Positions 25,226 to 33,489 of a stretch of 64,000 nt of DNA are shown here, in pieces. The stretch's first letter is position 1, and each line of letters starts with the position of its first letter. The notes beneath the pieces are model-generated. The model searched no databases. It was given only the letters and a program-made list of their open reading frames with translations, and had not been told where the DNA came from. Origin of the DNA: Lachnospiraceae bacterium (lineage in GTDB: Bacteria; Bacillota; Clostridia; Lachnospirales; Lachnospiraceae); the NCBI GenBank assembly GCA_024696945.1, contig JAILGF010000067.1:1-64000 (forward strand), in the 5' to 3' direction. A program made the translations under genes and the position numbers.

Positions 25226-26353
25226 ATGAAAGTAGTTCTGGACAAGCTGTGTAAAAGATTCCCAAACAGGGATAAGAAGATCAAAACAGAAGTTATAGCA
25301 GTGGATAATTTTACGTTTGAAATACCGGACGGAACGCTTGTCGGTCTTCTCGGACCATCCGGCTGTGGAAAAAGTACCACGTTAAATCTTATTTCGGGTC
25401 TGGAGAAGCCGACAAGCGGCAGGGTTTTCTTCGGCGATACAGATGTTACCGATATGTCGCCCGAGGACAGATGTGTGGGCCTTGTATTCCAGAACTATGC
25501 TCTTTATCCGCACCTTACCGTAAGGCAGAATATTATGTTCCCTCTGCAGAACTTTAAAGGAGAGAAGAAGCTTACAAAAGAAGTTATGTTTGAAAAGGCT
25601 CTTGAAGCGGCAAAGCTTGTTCAGATAGACATGCTTATGGAGAGAAAGCCGAACGAACTTTCCGGCGGTCAGCAGCAGCGTGTTGCGATTGCAAGAGCGC
25701 TAGTAAAGGAACCCAAGGTGCTACTTCTTGACGAGCCCCTTTCAAATCTTGACGCGAGACTGAGACTACAGACACGTGAGGAGATAAGAAGGATCCAGCG
25801 TGAGACAAAGGTTACTACGATTTTTGTAACCCACGATCAGGAAGAAGCCATGAGTATTTCCGATATTATCGTGGTTATGAAGGATGGCGTAGTCCATCAG
25901 ATAGGAAAGCCCCAGGATGTTTATGATGATCCAATAAACCTGTTTGTTGCCAAATTCCTTGGAACGCCTCCTATCAACGTGTTTAAGGGAAAAGTCAAGA
26001 ACCATATGATATATATAGGAAACAGTGCGATCCTAAAGGCCGATAAAATTGATGACCGTGAGGTTTATGTAGGTATCCGTCCCGAAGGATTTGTTTTAAA
26101 TGACGAAGGAGAGCTTACTCTTGATCTTAAAGGTCTTGAGGTTATGGGAAGGGATACGACTATTGTTTCAACACATGAATGCTGTGAAAATGTTGAAATA
26201 CGTTCAATTGTAAGTGCTGAAACCGTTATCTATCCGAATATGGAAAAGGTTAAGTTTTCCGTTAAGCCTTTGAAAACCTTCCTGTTTGATGCTGAAACAG
26301 GTGACAGGATATATTTCGGAAGACAGGAAAAAAGAACTTATGAAGAGGCCTGA
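25226..26353 (+). CDS. Sugar ABC importer ATP-binding protein (MalK/UgpC/MsmX type)
   Basis: The cytosolic ATPase of a carbohydrate ABC importer, 375 aa. It has Walker A LLGPSGCGKST, Q-loop VFQNYALYPH, signature LSGGQQQR, Walker B VLLLDEPLSNLD and the switch His in VTHDQEEAM. The C-terminal part (about 235-375) is the TOBE/OB regulatory extension, with VYVGIRPEGF, typical of CUT1 sugar importers. It is the first gene of a four-gene importer set with 2-14 base gaps. Inclusion of a dedicated ATPase is notable because many Firmicutes share one MsmX across systems. Confidence 0.93.
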   Translation: MKVVLDKLCKRFPNRDKKIKTEVIAVDNFTFEIPDGTLVGLLGPSGCGKSTTLNLISGLEKPTSGRVFFGDTDVTDMSPEDRCVGLVFQNYALYPHLTVRQNIMFPLQNFKGEKKLTKEVMFEKALEAAKLVQIDMLMERKPNELSGGQQQRVAIARALVKEPKVLLLDEPLSNLDARLRLQTREEIRRIQRETKVTTIFVTHDQEEAMSISDIIVVMKDGVVHQIGKPQDVYDDPINLFVAKFLGTPPINVFKGKVKNHMIYIGNSAILKADKIDDREVYVGIRPEGFVLNDEGELTLDLKGLEVMGRDTTIVSTHECCENVEIRSIVSAETVIYPNMEKVKFSVKPLKTFLFDAETGDRIYFGRQEKRTYEEA

Positions 26354-26355
26354 AT

Positions 26356-27249
26356 ATGAAGAAAAAACTTAAAGGGTGGCTATATCTGCTGCCTGCCATA
26401 CTTTTTTTAAGTATATTCATGATTTATCCTTTAATAGACGTACTTATATACTCGTTTGAGGAAGGCTACAATTTTGCTTCCCAGACGCATAACGGGATCG
26501 GTTTATACAATTATTCCTATGTGCTTCACGATACTTATTTCCTGCAGGCACTTAAGAATACCTTTATTCTTGTTATAATAACCGTACCTCTTTCTACAGG
26601 AACGGCACTTCTTATTGCAATGGCTCTGAGTTCCATTAAGAAGCTTAGAGAACTGTTCCAGACGGTTTTCTTCCTTCCGTATGTAACAAATACGTTGGCA
26701 GTAGGTCTTGTTTTCATGATTCTTTTTAAGAAAACAGCATATTCCGACGGTATGATAAATCTCCTGATAAAGCTGTTTGGCGGAGAAGCGGTGGATTTTA
26801 TTGACGGACCTTATTGGGCTAAGATGCTCGTGCTTTGTATATACACGGTATGGATTGTTATGCCTTTTAAAATACTGATACTTACCGGTGCACTTGCAAG
26901 TGTTAAGGACGATTATTACAAGGCAGCAAAAATTGACTCCACACCGGCATGGAGAGTGTTTACCAGAATTACGCTTCCGATGATCTCACCTATGATCTTT
27001 TACCTTGTTATAACAGGCTTTATAGGAGCCTTTAAGGCATATTCGGATGCTGTTGCACTTTTCGGAACCGATCTTAATGTAGCCGGTATGAATACAATAG
27101 TAGGATATATCTATGACATGCTGTACGGCAACAGCGGAGGATACCCCTCATATGCATCGGCGGCCGCACTTATACTTTTCTGCATTGTCCTGACCATTAC
27201 CTGCATTAATCTGATGGTCAGCAAGAAAAGTGTTGTAAAGGGGGTGTAA
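26356..27249 (+). CDS. Sugar ABC importer permease, MalF type
   Basis: Six membrane helices in 297 aa. The EAA loop that contacts the ATPase is YYKAAKIDSTPAWRVFTRIT (about 192-211). The pattern of a first helix with LYLLPAILFLSIFMIYPL and an external loop before the core permease is typical of CUT1 MalF/UgpA permeases. It starts 2 bases after the ATPase gene. Confidence 0.93.
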   Translation: MKKKLKGWLYLLPAILFLSIFMIYPLIDVLIYSFEEGYNFASQTHNGIGLYNYSYVLHDTYFLQALKNTFILVIITVPLSTGTALLIAMALSSIKKLRELFQTVFFLPYVTNTLAVGLVFMILFKKTAYSDGMINLLIKLFGGEAVDFIDGPYWAKMLVLCIYTVWIVMPFKILILTGALASVKDDYYKAAKIDSTPAWRVFTRITLPMISPMIFYLVITGFIGAFKAYSDAVALFGTDLNVAGMNTIVGYIYDMLYGNSGGYPSYASAAALILFCIVLTITCINLMVSKKSVVKGV

Positions 27250-27252
27250 GCT

Positions 27253-28098
27253 GTGAAATCTAAAAAAATCTGTAAAATCCTTGGTAAAATCGGTAAATAT
27301 GCTTTTTTGGGATTTTGGGCAATAATAGTATTGTTTCCCTTTTACTGGATGATATTATCCTCGTTAAAAGGCTACAGTGCCTACAATTCAGAGTATATAC
27401 CAAAATTCTTTACAACCAATCCTACGTTTGAAAACTACAGCTCAGCGTTTACAACGGTATCCCTCGGCAGATATTTCTTTAATACCATAGTTTTTGCGGT
27501 AATTACCACTGCGGTTATGCTTGTTGTTATAACACTTGCGGCATTCGCGTTTGCAAGACTGGAATTTAAAGGCAAGAACATTGTTTTTACCTTGTTCCTT
27601 TCGCTTATGATGATACCTAACGAGCTTATTATTATTACGAACTTTGTAACAATAACGGACCTTGGTCTAAGGAATACCTTTACAGGTCTTGTTCTTCCGA
27701 GCATCACTTCGATATTTTACATTTACCTGTTAAAGGAAAATTTTGAACAGATACCGGATAACTTATATAAAGCCGCGAAGGTTGACGGAACCTCTGATTT
27801 TAAATATCTCTTAAGGGTAATGATACCGATCTGCAAGCCTACAATGATCACAATTACCATTCTAAAGATCATTGAATGCTGGAACAGTTACGTATGGCCT
27901 CGCCTTATCACTGACGATTCGGATTATTATCTTGTTTCGAACGGAATTCAGGAAATACGTGAAAACGGATTCGGAAGGGAAAATATTCCGGCAATGATGG
28001 CAGCGGTGGTTGTTATTTCTGTTCCTTTGATAATCCTGTTCTTTGTATTCAGAAAGCAGATAATGACAGGTGTACAGAAGAGCGGTACAAAAGGTTAA
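27253..28098 (+). CDS. Sugar ABC importer permease, MalG type
   Basis: The second permease, 281 aa with six helices and the EAA loop LYKAAKVDGTSDFKYLLRVM. The N-terminal FPFYWMILSSLK and late 'VWPRLIT' are typical of MalG/UgpE partners. It starts at GTG 27253, 3 bases after the first permease stop; GTG is accepted because no other in-frame start precedes the first helix. Confidence 0.93.
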   Translation: MKSKKICKILGKIGKYAFLGFWAIIVLFPFYWMILSSLKGYSAYNSEYIPKFFTTNPTFENYSSAFTTVSLGRYFFNTIVFAVITTAVMLVVITLAAFAFARLEFKGKNIVFTLFLSLMMIPNELIIITNFVTITDLGLRNTFTGLVLPSITSIFYIYLLKENFEQIPDNLYKAAKVDGTSDFKYLLRVMIPICKPTMITITILKIIECWNSYVWPRLITDDSDYYLVSNGIQEIRENGFGRENIPAMMAAVVVISVPLIILFFVFRKQIMTGVQKSGTKG

Positions 28099-28112
28099 GG
28101 AGTAAGTCCGAT

Positions 28113-29723
28113 ATGAAAAAATACATATTTTATTTCCTGACAATCTGTTTATGTATAAGCTTGTGCGGTTGTCATGGAAAAAGAAAAAGCGGAGAGTTTG
28201 AGATTCCGACAGAATTTGCTTCCGACAAAAAAATAGAGCTTACATTCTGGGCTAAAAACGATACAAACGTTAAACAGTCAAAGATATATGAAAAGGCTGC
28301 AGAGGATTTTAATAAGCTTTATCCTAATGTAAAAGTAAATATCAGGCTTTACACAGATTATGGAAAGATATACAACGACGTTATAACCAATATTGCAACT
28401 GATACTACACCCAATATATGTATAACGTATCCTGATCATATTGCAACCTATCTTACCGGAAATGATACAGTGGCAGTTCTTGATAAGCTGATGAATGATG
28501 AAAAGTACGGTCTTGGCGGAAGTGAACTGAAATTTGACGGCCCGGCATTTAAAGAATTGGTTCCCGAGTTCATAAATGAATGTAAGATAGGCGATATTTT
28601 CTATGCGCTGCCGTTTATGCGCTCGACGGAAGCCTGTTATATAAATAAGACATATGTTGAAAGATTGGGCTATACTATACCGGATATCCTAACGTGGGAT
28701 TTTGTCTGGGAGGTTTCAGAAAAGGCTACCGAGAAGGATGCGGAAGGCAACTTCAAGGTAAACGGACAGAAAACGATGATTCCCTTCATATATAAATCTA
28801 CAGACAATATGATGATCTCGATGCTTAAGCAGAGAAATGCGGGATATTCCGATGCAGAGGGAAATATCCTGATCTTCAATGAGGACACAAAGGATATTCT
28901 TTATACTGTTGCGGAACATGCAGGCTCATATGCATTCTCAACGTTTAAAATTTCAAGTTACCCGGGAAATTTCTTGAACGCAGGACAATGTCTGTTCGCA
29001 ATCGATTCAACAGCAGGAGCTTCATGGATGGGTTCGGATGCTCCGTTATCGGATATAAGCGAAGATAAGATCGTAGATTTTGAAACAGTAGTAAGACCGA
29101 TCCCGCAGTATGATGTTTCAGATCCCAAGATGATCTCTCAGGGTCCGTCCATTTGTATTTTTAATAAGAAGGACTCGGATGAAGTTCTTGCCTCATGGCT
29201 TTTTGCACAGTTCTTACTGACCAACGATACACAGATAGCATATTCTCAGACAGAAGGATATATCCCGGTAACAACCAAGGCTTTGAATTCGGCAGAATAC
29301 AGGGATTATATTGCAAAGTCCGGAACAGATAACGATCTTTATTATGATGTAAAGATAAATGCAGCCAAGCTGCTTATGGAAAATACGGACAATACTTTTG
29401 TAACTCCGGTATTTAACGGATCGACATCACTTCGTGACGCTGCAGGACAGATGATCGAGAATACGGCAAAGGCCGTAAGAAGAAAACAGACGGTTGATGA
29501 AACCTTTATGACAAAGCTCTTTGACGATATGACATCTCTTTACCATCTTGACCAGATAAACAAAACAGGGGAACTCTCATCCAAAGACTTGGGGCCTTTA
29601 CCTGCAGCAGCAAAGTGGCTTATTGGTTCACTGATCACGGCATGGGTAGTCATAATCGGCATAAATGTAGCAGAATTACTAAAAAAACACAGGAAAAAAT
29701 CAAAAAAATATATTGAATTATAA
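28113..29723 (+). CDS. Extracellular sugar-binding lipoprotein with C-terminal membrane helix
   Basis: The solute-binding protein of the importer, 536 aa. The signal peptide ends CISLCGC, so the mature protein is lipidated at Cys20 (or Cys18). The body fits family 1 solute-binding proteins: IELTFWAKND, PNVKVNIRLYTDYGKIYND, FYALPFMRSTEACYINK, SWLFAQFLL. Unusually, a C-terminal hydrophobic helix (about 502-521, KWLIGSLITAWVVIIGIN) and a Lys-rich tail follow, so the protein would be held at both ends. The substrate is not determined; neighbours suggest a plant-derived oligosaccharide. It starts 14 bases after the second permease. Confidence 0.88.
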   Translation: MKKYIFYFLTICLCISLCGCHGKRKSGEFEIPTEFASDKKIELTFWAKNDTNVKQSKIYEKAAEDFNKLYPNVKVNIRLYTDYGKIYNDVITNIATDTTPNICITYPDHIATYLTGNDTVAVLDKLMNDEKYGLGGSELKFDGPAFKELVPEFINECKIGDIFYALPFMRSTEACYINKTYVERLGYTIPDILTWDFVWEVSEKATEKDAEGNFKVNGQKTMIPFIYKSTDNMMISMLKQRNAGYSDAEGNILIFNEDTKDILYTVAEHAGSYAFSTFKISSYPGNFLNAGQCLFAIDSTAGASWMGSDAPLSDISEDKIVDFETVVRPIPQYDVSDPKMISQGPSICIFNKKDSDEVLASWLFAQFLLTNDTQIAYSQTEGYIPVTTKALNSAEYRDYIAKSGTDNDLYYDVKINAAKLLMENTDNTFVTPVFNGSTSLRDAAGQMIENTAKAVRRKQTVDETFMTKLFDDMTSLYHLDQINKTGELSSKDLGPLPAAAKWLIGSLITAWVVIIGINVAELLKKHRKKSKKYIEL

Positions 29724-29804
29724 AAATAAATATTTATAATAATAGGCACGGATTACATAATGATCCGCGTAGATGGTTAGCAAAAATTTAGGGAGGAAAA
29801 AGAA

Positions 29805-30596
29805 GTGAAAAGCAAAAAGTTAATAGCAGTATTACTTATGTTTGTACTTGTCCTTTCTCTTGCGGCATGTGACAAGAAGGGAAGTGACAATCAGAACTCA
29901 GCCGGTTCAAACACACCTGAGCCTACAAAGGAGGTTGACTTTTCAAAATCCGAAGGCGTTATGACATATCAGCAGTATGTTGATGCCAAGGAAGATGAGG
30001 CTGTAACCGTTGAAACCTTTGTACAGGATAAGCAGTCATGGTGGGACAATAAGGCTACAATCTATACTCAGGATAATGAAGGTGCGTATTTCGTTTACGA
30101 AATGCAGTGTTCCGAAGAAGATTATGCAAAGCTTGTTAAGGGACAGAAGATAAGGATCAAAGGATTTAAGGCTGATTTCCAGGGAGAAAAGGAAATAGCA
30201 GACGGCACATTTGAAATCCTTGAAGGCAACTATATTGCACCCGCATTTGATATTACAAACATTCTCGGAACAGATGATGTTATCAAGTACCAGAACAGAT
30301 TTGTAGAATTCAAGGGTATGACAGTTGCTCCCAGCACCGATGCTGACGGAAATGAAGTAGCATTCCTTTACAAGTGGAACGGAAGCGGTCAGGAAGGCGA
30401 TGACCTTTACTTCAATGTAGAACTTAACGGAAAGACATACAGCTTTACTGTTGAGTCATATCTTCGAGATAAGGACAGTGATGTTTACAAGGCTGTTAAG
30501 AATCTTAAGGTTGGAGATAAGATCGACATGACAGGTTACCTTTACTGGTATGATACCGTAAATCCCCATATTATCTCGGTTTCTGCAGCAAAGTAA
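29805..30596 (+). CDS. OB-fold-like lipoprotein
   Basis: The start is GTG at 29805 with GGGAGGAAAAAG upstream. The signal peptide MKSKKLIAVLLMFVLVLSL ends in AAC with lipidated Cys22. After a short Asn/Pro/Thr linker come two similar beta-rich halves (about 50-140 and 150-263). Both have the strand pattern of OB-fold modules (VTVETFVQDKQSWW, KLVKGQKIRIKGF; RFVEFKGMTV, LKVGDKIDMTGYLYWYD). I cannot name a family. It is separated from the binding-protein gene by 81 bases, including a small CGGAT/ATCCG hairpin, and may be the last gene of the importer transcript. Confidence 0.6.
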   Translation: MKSKKLIAVLLMFVLVLSLAACDKKGSDNQNSAGSNTPEPTKEVDFSKSEGVMTYQQYVDAKEDEAVTVETFVQDKQSWWDNKATIYTQDNEGAYFVYEMQCSEEDYAKLVKGQKIRIKGFKADFQGEKEIADGTFEILEGNYIAPAFDITNILGTDDVIKYQNRFVEFKGMTVAPSTDADGNEVAFLYKWNGSGQEGDDLYFNVELNGKTYSFTVESYLRDKDSDVYKAVKNLKVGDKIDMTGYLYWYDTVNPHIISVSAAK

Positions 30597-30630
30597 TTTG
30601 ATTATGTATCAAAGTTAAATATGATACTCG

Positions 30631-30660
30631 AGCCCGGAATTTCTCCGGGCTTTCTTTTTT
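30631..30660 (+). terminator. Rho-independent terminator
   Basis: AGCCCGGA (30631-30638) pairs with TCCGGGCT (30644-30651), then T-rich sequence. It ends the sugar-importer region. Confidence 0.88.
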
Positions 30661-30811
30661 GTTAAAAAATGTCTGCAATACATGTCAAAAAAATAATGGT
30701 TACTTATTGACGATTCTCGTGTATTATAATATTAACAAAATATGCATGAACAAAACATGCAAAAAATATGCAAGCATTATTTAAAATATTTGCGTATGGG
30801 GGGATGATACT

Positions 30812-32107
30812 ATGGCACGAGTTAAAGGTCTTGAAGATTTAAAGTGGGGGAACATTAAGGCTTTCAATAAGAGCTATTCGCATCTGGCTGTAAAGAGGGA
30901 GCCCGAGAACAACGACTTTATTCTTTCTGAAAGTGTAAGATTGAGACTTACACGTTATAATGAGAATAACAGTTATAACAACAACGTTATTGTTATCGGT
31001 GGAGCAGGTGCCGGAAAAACTAAGCTTTATGTTAAGCCTAACATTCTTCAGAGAAACTGCAGTTACGTTGTAACCGATAAAGCTGGTCTTCTTTATAACG
31101 ATCTGAATGCTCTTTTTAAGAGCTCGGGTTACACATTAAAGGTTATCAACAGTCTGGATCCTGAAAGAAGCGATTATTACAATCCTTTCGTTTATATCCA
31201 TGATGAAGCCGATATTACAGATGTTGTTAATGCACTTCTTGCTGCAGACGAGAGCGACGTTATCACATTAAGTGAAAAGAAGATGCTTCTTGAAGCTCTT
31301 ATAAGCTATGTTAAGAACTATGCGGAAGACAATAACCGTAATTTCAAAATGGTTAAGCAGATGCTGAACGAAATGGAACATGGCGGATTCGGTGATTCAG
31401 GTGACAACTGGAAGATCAAGCCCGCTGATGATCTTGACAGAAGATTTCTTGAGGTTGATACAACAAATCCCGAGGATCCCTGCCTTTCTAAATACGACAA
31501 TTTCCGTATAATGGTCGGCTCGGATAAGATTGAAATCCGTGATTCTGTTCTTAAAATCGTAAATGCGATATGTGCAGGCGTTATCGATCGTTCAGGAGAT
31601 CTTGATTCAGTAGAGCTTGATAAGCTTGGTGATTCTAAGAGGATCCTGTTCCTTGTACGTCCTAATACCGGTGTTAATTCAGAATTCCCGGCACTTATTT
31701 ATTCACAGTTATTCAGCCAGCTGTTTAAGAAGGCTCAGCGTCAGCCTCTGTACTATCCGGTACACTGCATGATGAGTGATTTTGTTGATAACGGAAAAAT
31801 CTTTGATTTCCCGAGAATTATCATGAGCTGCAAGAAGTATGACGTATCCTGCTCACTTATCATGAGATCCATCAATGATCTTCGTGATATGTATAAGGAT
31901 TATCCCACAGTTATCAGAAACTGTTCAATGCAGGTATATATGGGTGCAAAGGACAGGGATACGATGGAATACGTTGCTCAACAGGTTAACGAGACAAAAT
32001 CCAAGATTGCCGGCTCATTATATACCGAAATGCTTAACGACATGGAAGATGACGAATGTATTGTAATCGCTACCGGCGGTGAAGCATATTACGACAATAA
32101 GTTCTGA
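30812..32107 (+). CDS. Orphan VirD4/TraG-like ATPase with degenerate Walker B
   Basis: This 431-aa protein resembles the coupling ATPases of conjugation systems. Walker A is VIVIGGAGAGKTKLYVKPNI (core at residues 63-70), and YVVTDKAGLL replaces the usual TDPKGE. Where coupling proteins have a Walker B region with DEFANIG, this protein has MMSDFVDNGKI (about 320-330), lacking the catalytic acidic pair. The following FPRIIMSCKKYDVSCSLIM and VIRNCSMQVYMGAKD keep the pattern of the family. No N-terminal membrane helices are present. There is no relaxase or transfer gene in the window. It is 12 bases upstream of hpt. Confidence 0.75.
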   Translation: MARVKGLEDLKWGNIKAFNKSYSHLAVKREPENNDFILSESVRLRLTRYNENNSYNNNVIVIGGAGAGKTKLYVKPNILQRNCSYVVTDKAGLLYNDLNALFKSSGYTLKVINSLDPERSDYYNPFVYIHDEADITDVVNALLAADESDVITLSEKKMLLEALISYVKNYAEDNNRNFKMVKQMLNEMEHGGFGDSGDNWKIKPADDLDRRFLEVDTTNPEDPCLSKYDNFRIMVGSDKIEIRDSVLKIVNAICAGVIDRSGDLDSVELDKLGDSKRILFLVRPNTGVNSEFPALIYSQLFSQLFKKAQRQPLYYPVHCMMSDFVDNGKIFDFPRIIMSCKKYDVSCSLIMRSINDLRDMYKDYPTVIRNCSMQVYMGAKDRDTMEYVAQQVNETKSKIAGSLYTEMLNDMEDDECIVIATGGEAYYDNKF

Positions 32108-32119
32108 CGGAGGCCTGTT

Positions 32120-32671
32120 GTGAATATAACTACTGCAGAAAACGATATTGAATATATAATGTTCTCTGAAGAGCGGATCAAGAAGCGTGTAGCCGAGCTT
32201 GGAGAAGAGCTCACGGAAATGTACAAGGACTCCGTACCGATATTCGGATGTGTTTTGAAAGGTGCCTCCGTATTCTATACGGATCTGGTCAGAAGCTATA
32301 AGGGTCCTATGTTCATGGATTTCATATCGGTATCCAGCTACGGCCAAGCAGCTAAGTCCTCAGGAACTGTTTCGTTCAAAAAGGACTTTGACAATGATCT
32401 TAAAGGTAAGGATGTTATAATAGTAGAGGATATTGTTGATTCAGGTCTTACTCTGAAATATCTTAAGGAACTCTTAAGACAGCGTGATATAAAATCCGTA
32501 AGAACGATTGCTCTGTTAAATAAGTATGAATGTCATCCCCAGGAGCTTGACACCGATCTTTTCGGATTCAAGATTGAAAATCAGTTTGTTGTAGGATACG
32601 GACTTGATTACGCCGGATATTATAGAAATTTACCTTATATAGGAGTATTAAAAAAATCTGTTTATGAGTAA
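32120..32671 (+). CDS. hpt: Hypoxanthine phosphoribosyltransferase
   Basis: Hpt converts hypoxanthine or guanine plus PRPP to IMP or GMP in purine salvage. The PRPP motif is VIIVEDIVDSGLTL, and the N-terminal FGCVLKGASVFYTDLVR and FISVSSYG match the family. Length 183 aa is normal. The start is GTG at 32120 behind ACGGAGG. It is translationally close to the VirD4-like gene, which therefore may be co-expressed with it. Confidence 0.95.
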   Translation: MNITTAENDIEYIMFSEERIKKRVAELGEELTEMYKDSVPIFGCVLKGASVFYTDLVRSYKGPMFMDFISVSSYGQAAKSSGTVSFKKDFDNDLKGKDVIIVEDIVDSGLTLKYLKELLRQRDIKSVRTIALLNKYECHPQELDTDLFGFKIENQFVVGYGLDYAGYYRNLPYIGVLKKSVYE

Positions 32672-32717
32672 TAAATACGTTTTTTGTTTAAATTTCTAAA
32701 TTTTTTATAAATAATAC

Positions 32718-32746
32718 TTGCATTTATTATTGACTTGTGTTAATAT
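32718..32746 (+). promoter_or_regulatory. Promoter for the rimP-nusA-infB cluster
   Basis: TTGCAT (32718-32723), a 17-base spacer and TAATAT (32741-32746) lie about 80 bases upstream of rimP. An overlapping TTGACT at 32730-32735 is an alternative -35 element but would give a poor spacer. Confidence 0.4.
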
Positions 32747-32772
32747 CATCATGTTGCATATAGTTGAAGATT

Positions 32773-32794
32773 GGAGTGGGCGAGAGTCCACTCC
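32773..32794 (+). ncRNA. Hairpin in the rimP leader
   Basis: GGAGTGG (32773-32779) pairs with CCACTCC (32788-32794) around an 8-base loop in the 5' leader of rimP. No T-run follows, so it is not a full terminator. A leader stem of this kind is common before rimP operons and may stabilise or attenuate the transcript; this role is inferred. Confidence 0.45.
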
Positions 32795-32827
32795 ATTAAT
32801 TTTGGTATATGTTGAGGTTCATAAAAA

Positions 32828-33286
32828 ATGAAAGAAAACTACGAAGAGAAAACAGAAAAGCTTCTTGAACCGATAGTTGCTTCTTTGGGATTTTCAGTAG
32901 TTGATGTCGAGTATGTCAAGGAAGGGGCCGATTATTATCTCAGAGCCTACATTGACAAGGAAGGCGGAATAACCGTTGATGACTGTGAAAAAGTCAGCAG
33001 AAGCTTAGAAGAAAAGCTTGATACGGAGGATTTTATTCCTAACGCTTATATTTTAGAGGTAAGCTCTCCGGGCCTCGGACGTCAGCTGAAGAAAGAAAAG
33101 CATTATCTGGCCAATATCGGTGAAAAAGTTGATGTAAAGCTTTACAAAGCAATCGACAAAGTTAAAGATTTCGTCGGAATATTGAAAGCTTACGAAAACG
33201 GCAGGTTTGTATTTGAAGTGGATGGCAAGAAAATCGAGCTTGAAGCTTCCGCAATTTCAAAGATAAATTTACATGTAGATTGGTAA
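32828..33286 (+). CDS. rimP: Ribosome maturation factor
   Basis: RimP helps assemble the 30S subunit. The 152 aa include LGFSVVDVEYVKEGADYYLR, IDKEGGITVDDCEKVSR and ILEVSSPGLGR, which mark the conserved N-terminal domain, and an SH3-like C-terminal domain. Its place directly upstream of nusA is nearly universal. The spacer to nusA is unusually long (203 bases) because it holds a tandem hairpin repeat array. Confidence 0.95.
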   Translation: MKENYEEKTEKLLEPIVASLGFSVVDVEYVKEGADYYLRAYIDKEGGITVDDCEKVSRSLEEKLDTEDFIPNAYILEVSSPGLGRQLKKEKHYLANIGEKVDVKLYKAIDKVKDFVGILKAYENGRFVFEVDGKKIELEASAISKINLHVDW

Positions 33287-33287
33287 A

Positions 33288-33427
33288 TGTCATAAGGTGG
33301 CAGCCGAAGGCTGACGGAACCTTGTGACACGGGCCCACCGCGAAGCGGTGGGTTGAAACCATTGCGACCCGGGCCCGCTGCGAAGCAGTGGGAAGATTCC
33401 TTACGACCCGGGCCAAGCAAAGCGTTG
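33288..33427 (+). repeat. Tandem array of palindromic repeat units between rimP and nusA
   Basis: Four head-to-tail units of about 39-42 bases occur. Unit 1 (33288-33329) has hairpin CAGCC-GAA-GGCTG and matches the repeat at 17294-17333 inverted. Units 2 (33330-33369) and 3 (33370-33408) start CGGGCCC and contain hairpins CCACCGC-GAA-GCGGTGG and CCGCTGC-GAA-GCAGTGG, then end in a similar tail (ACCATTGCGACC, TTCCTTACGACC). Unit 4 (33409-33427) is a truncated copy. The stems differ by compensating changes, so the pairing rather than the sequence is kept. Confidence 0.75.
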
Positions 33428-33489
33428 TTTTTTTACTTAGAAACATATAAACATTTATAGATAAAATAATAAGGAGGATAAAAGAAAAA

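Noticed and set aside
30812-32107. VirD4-like gene as evidence for an integrative conjugative element
   Set aside because: No relaxase, VirB4, integrase, attachment site or other transfer genes lie near; neighbours are housekeeping genes.
33288-33427. Tandem units as a CRISPR array
   Set aside because: Units are palindromic throughout, there are no unique spacers between constant repeats, and no cas genes occur in the window.
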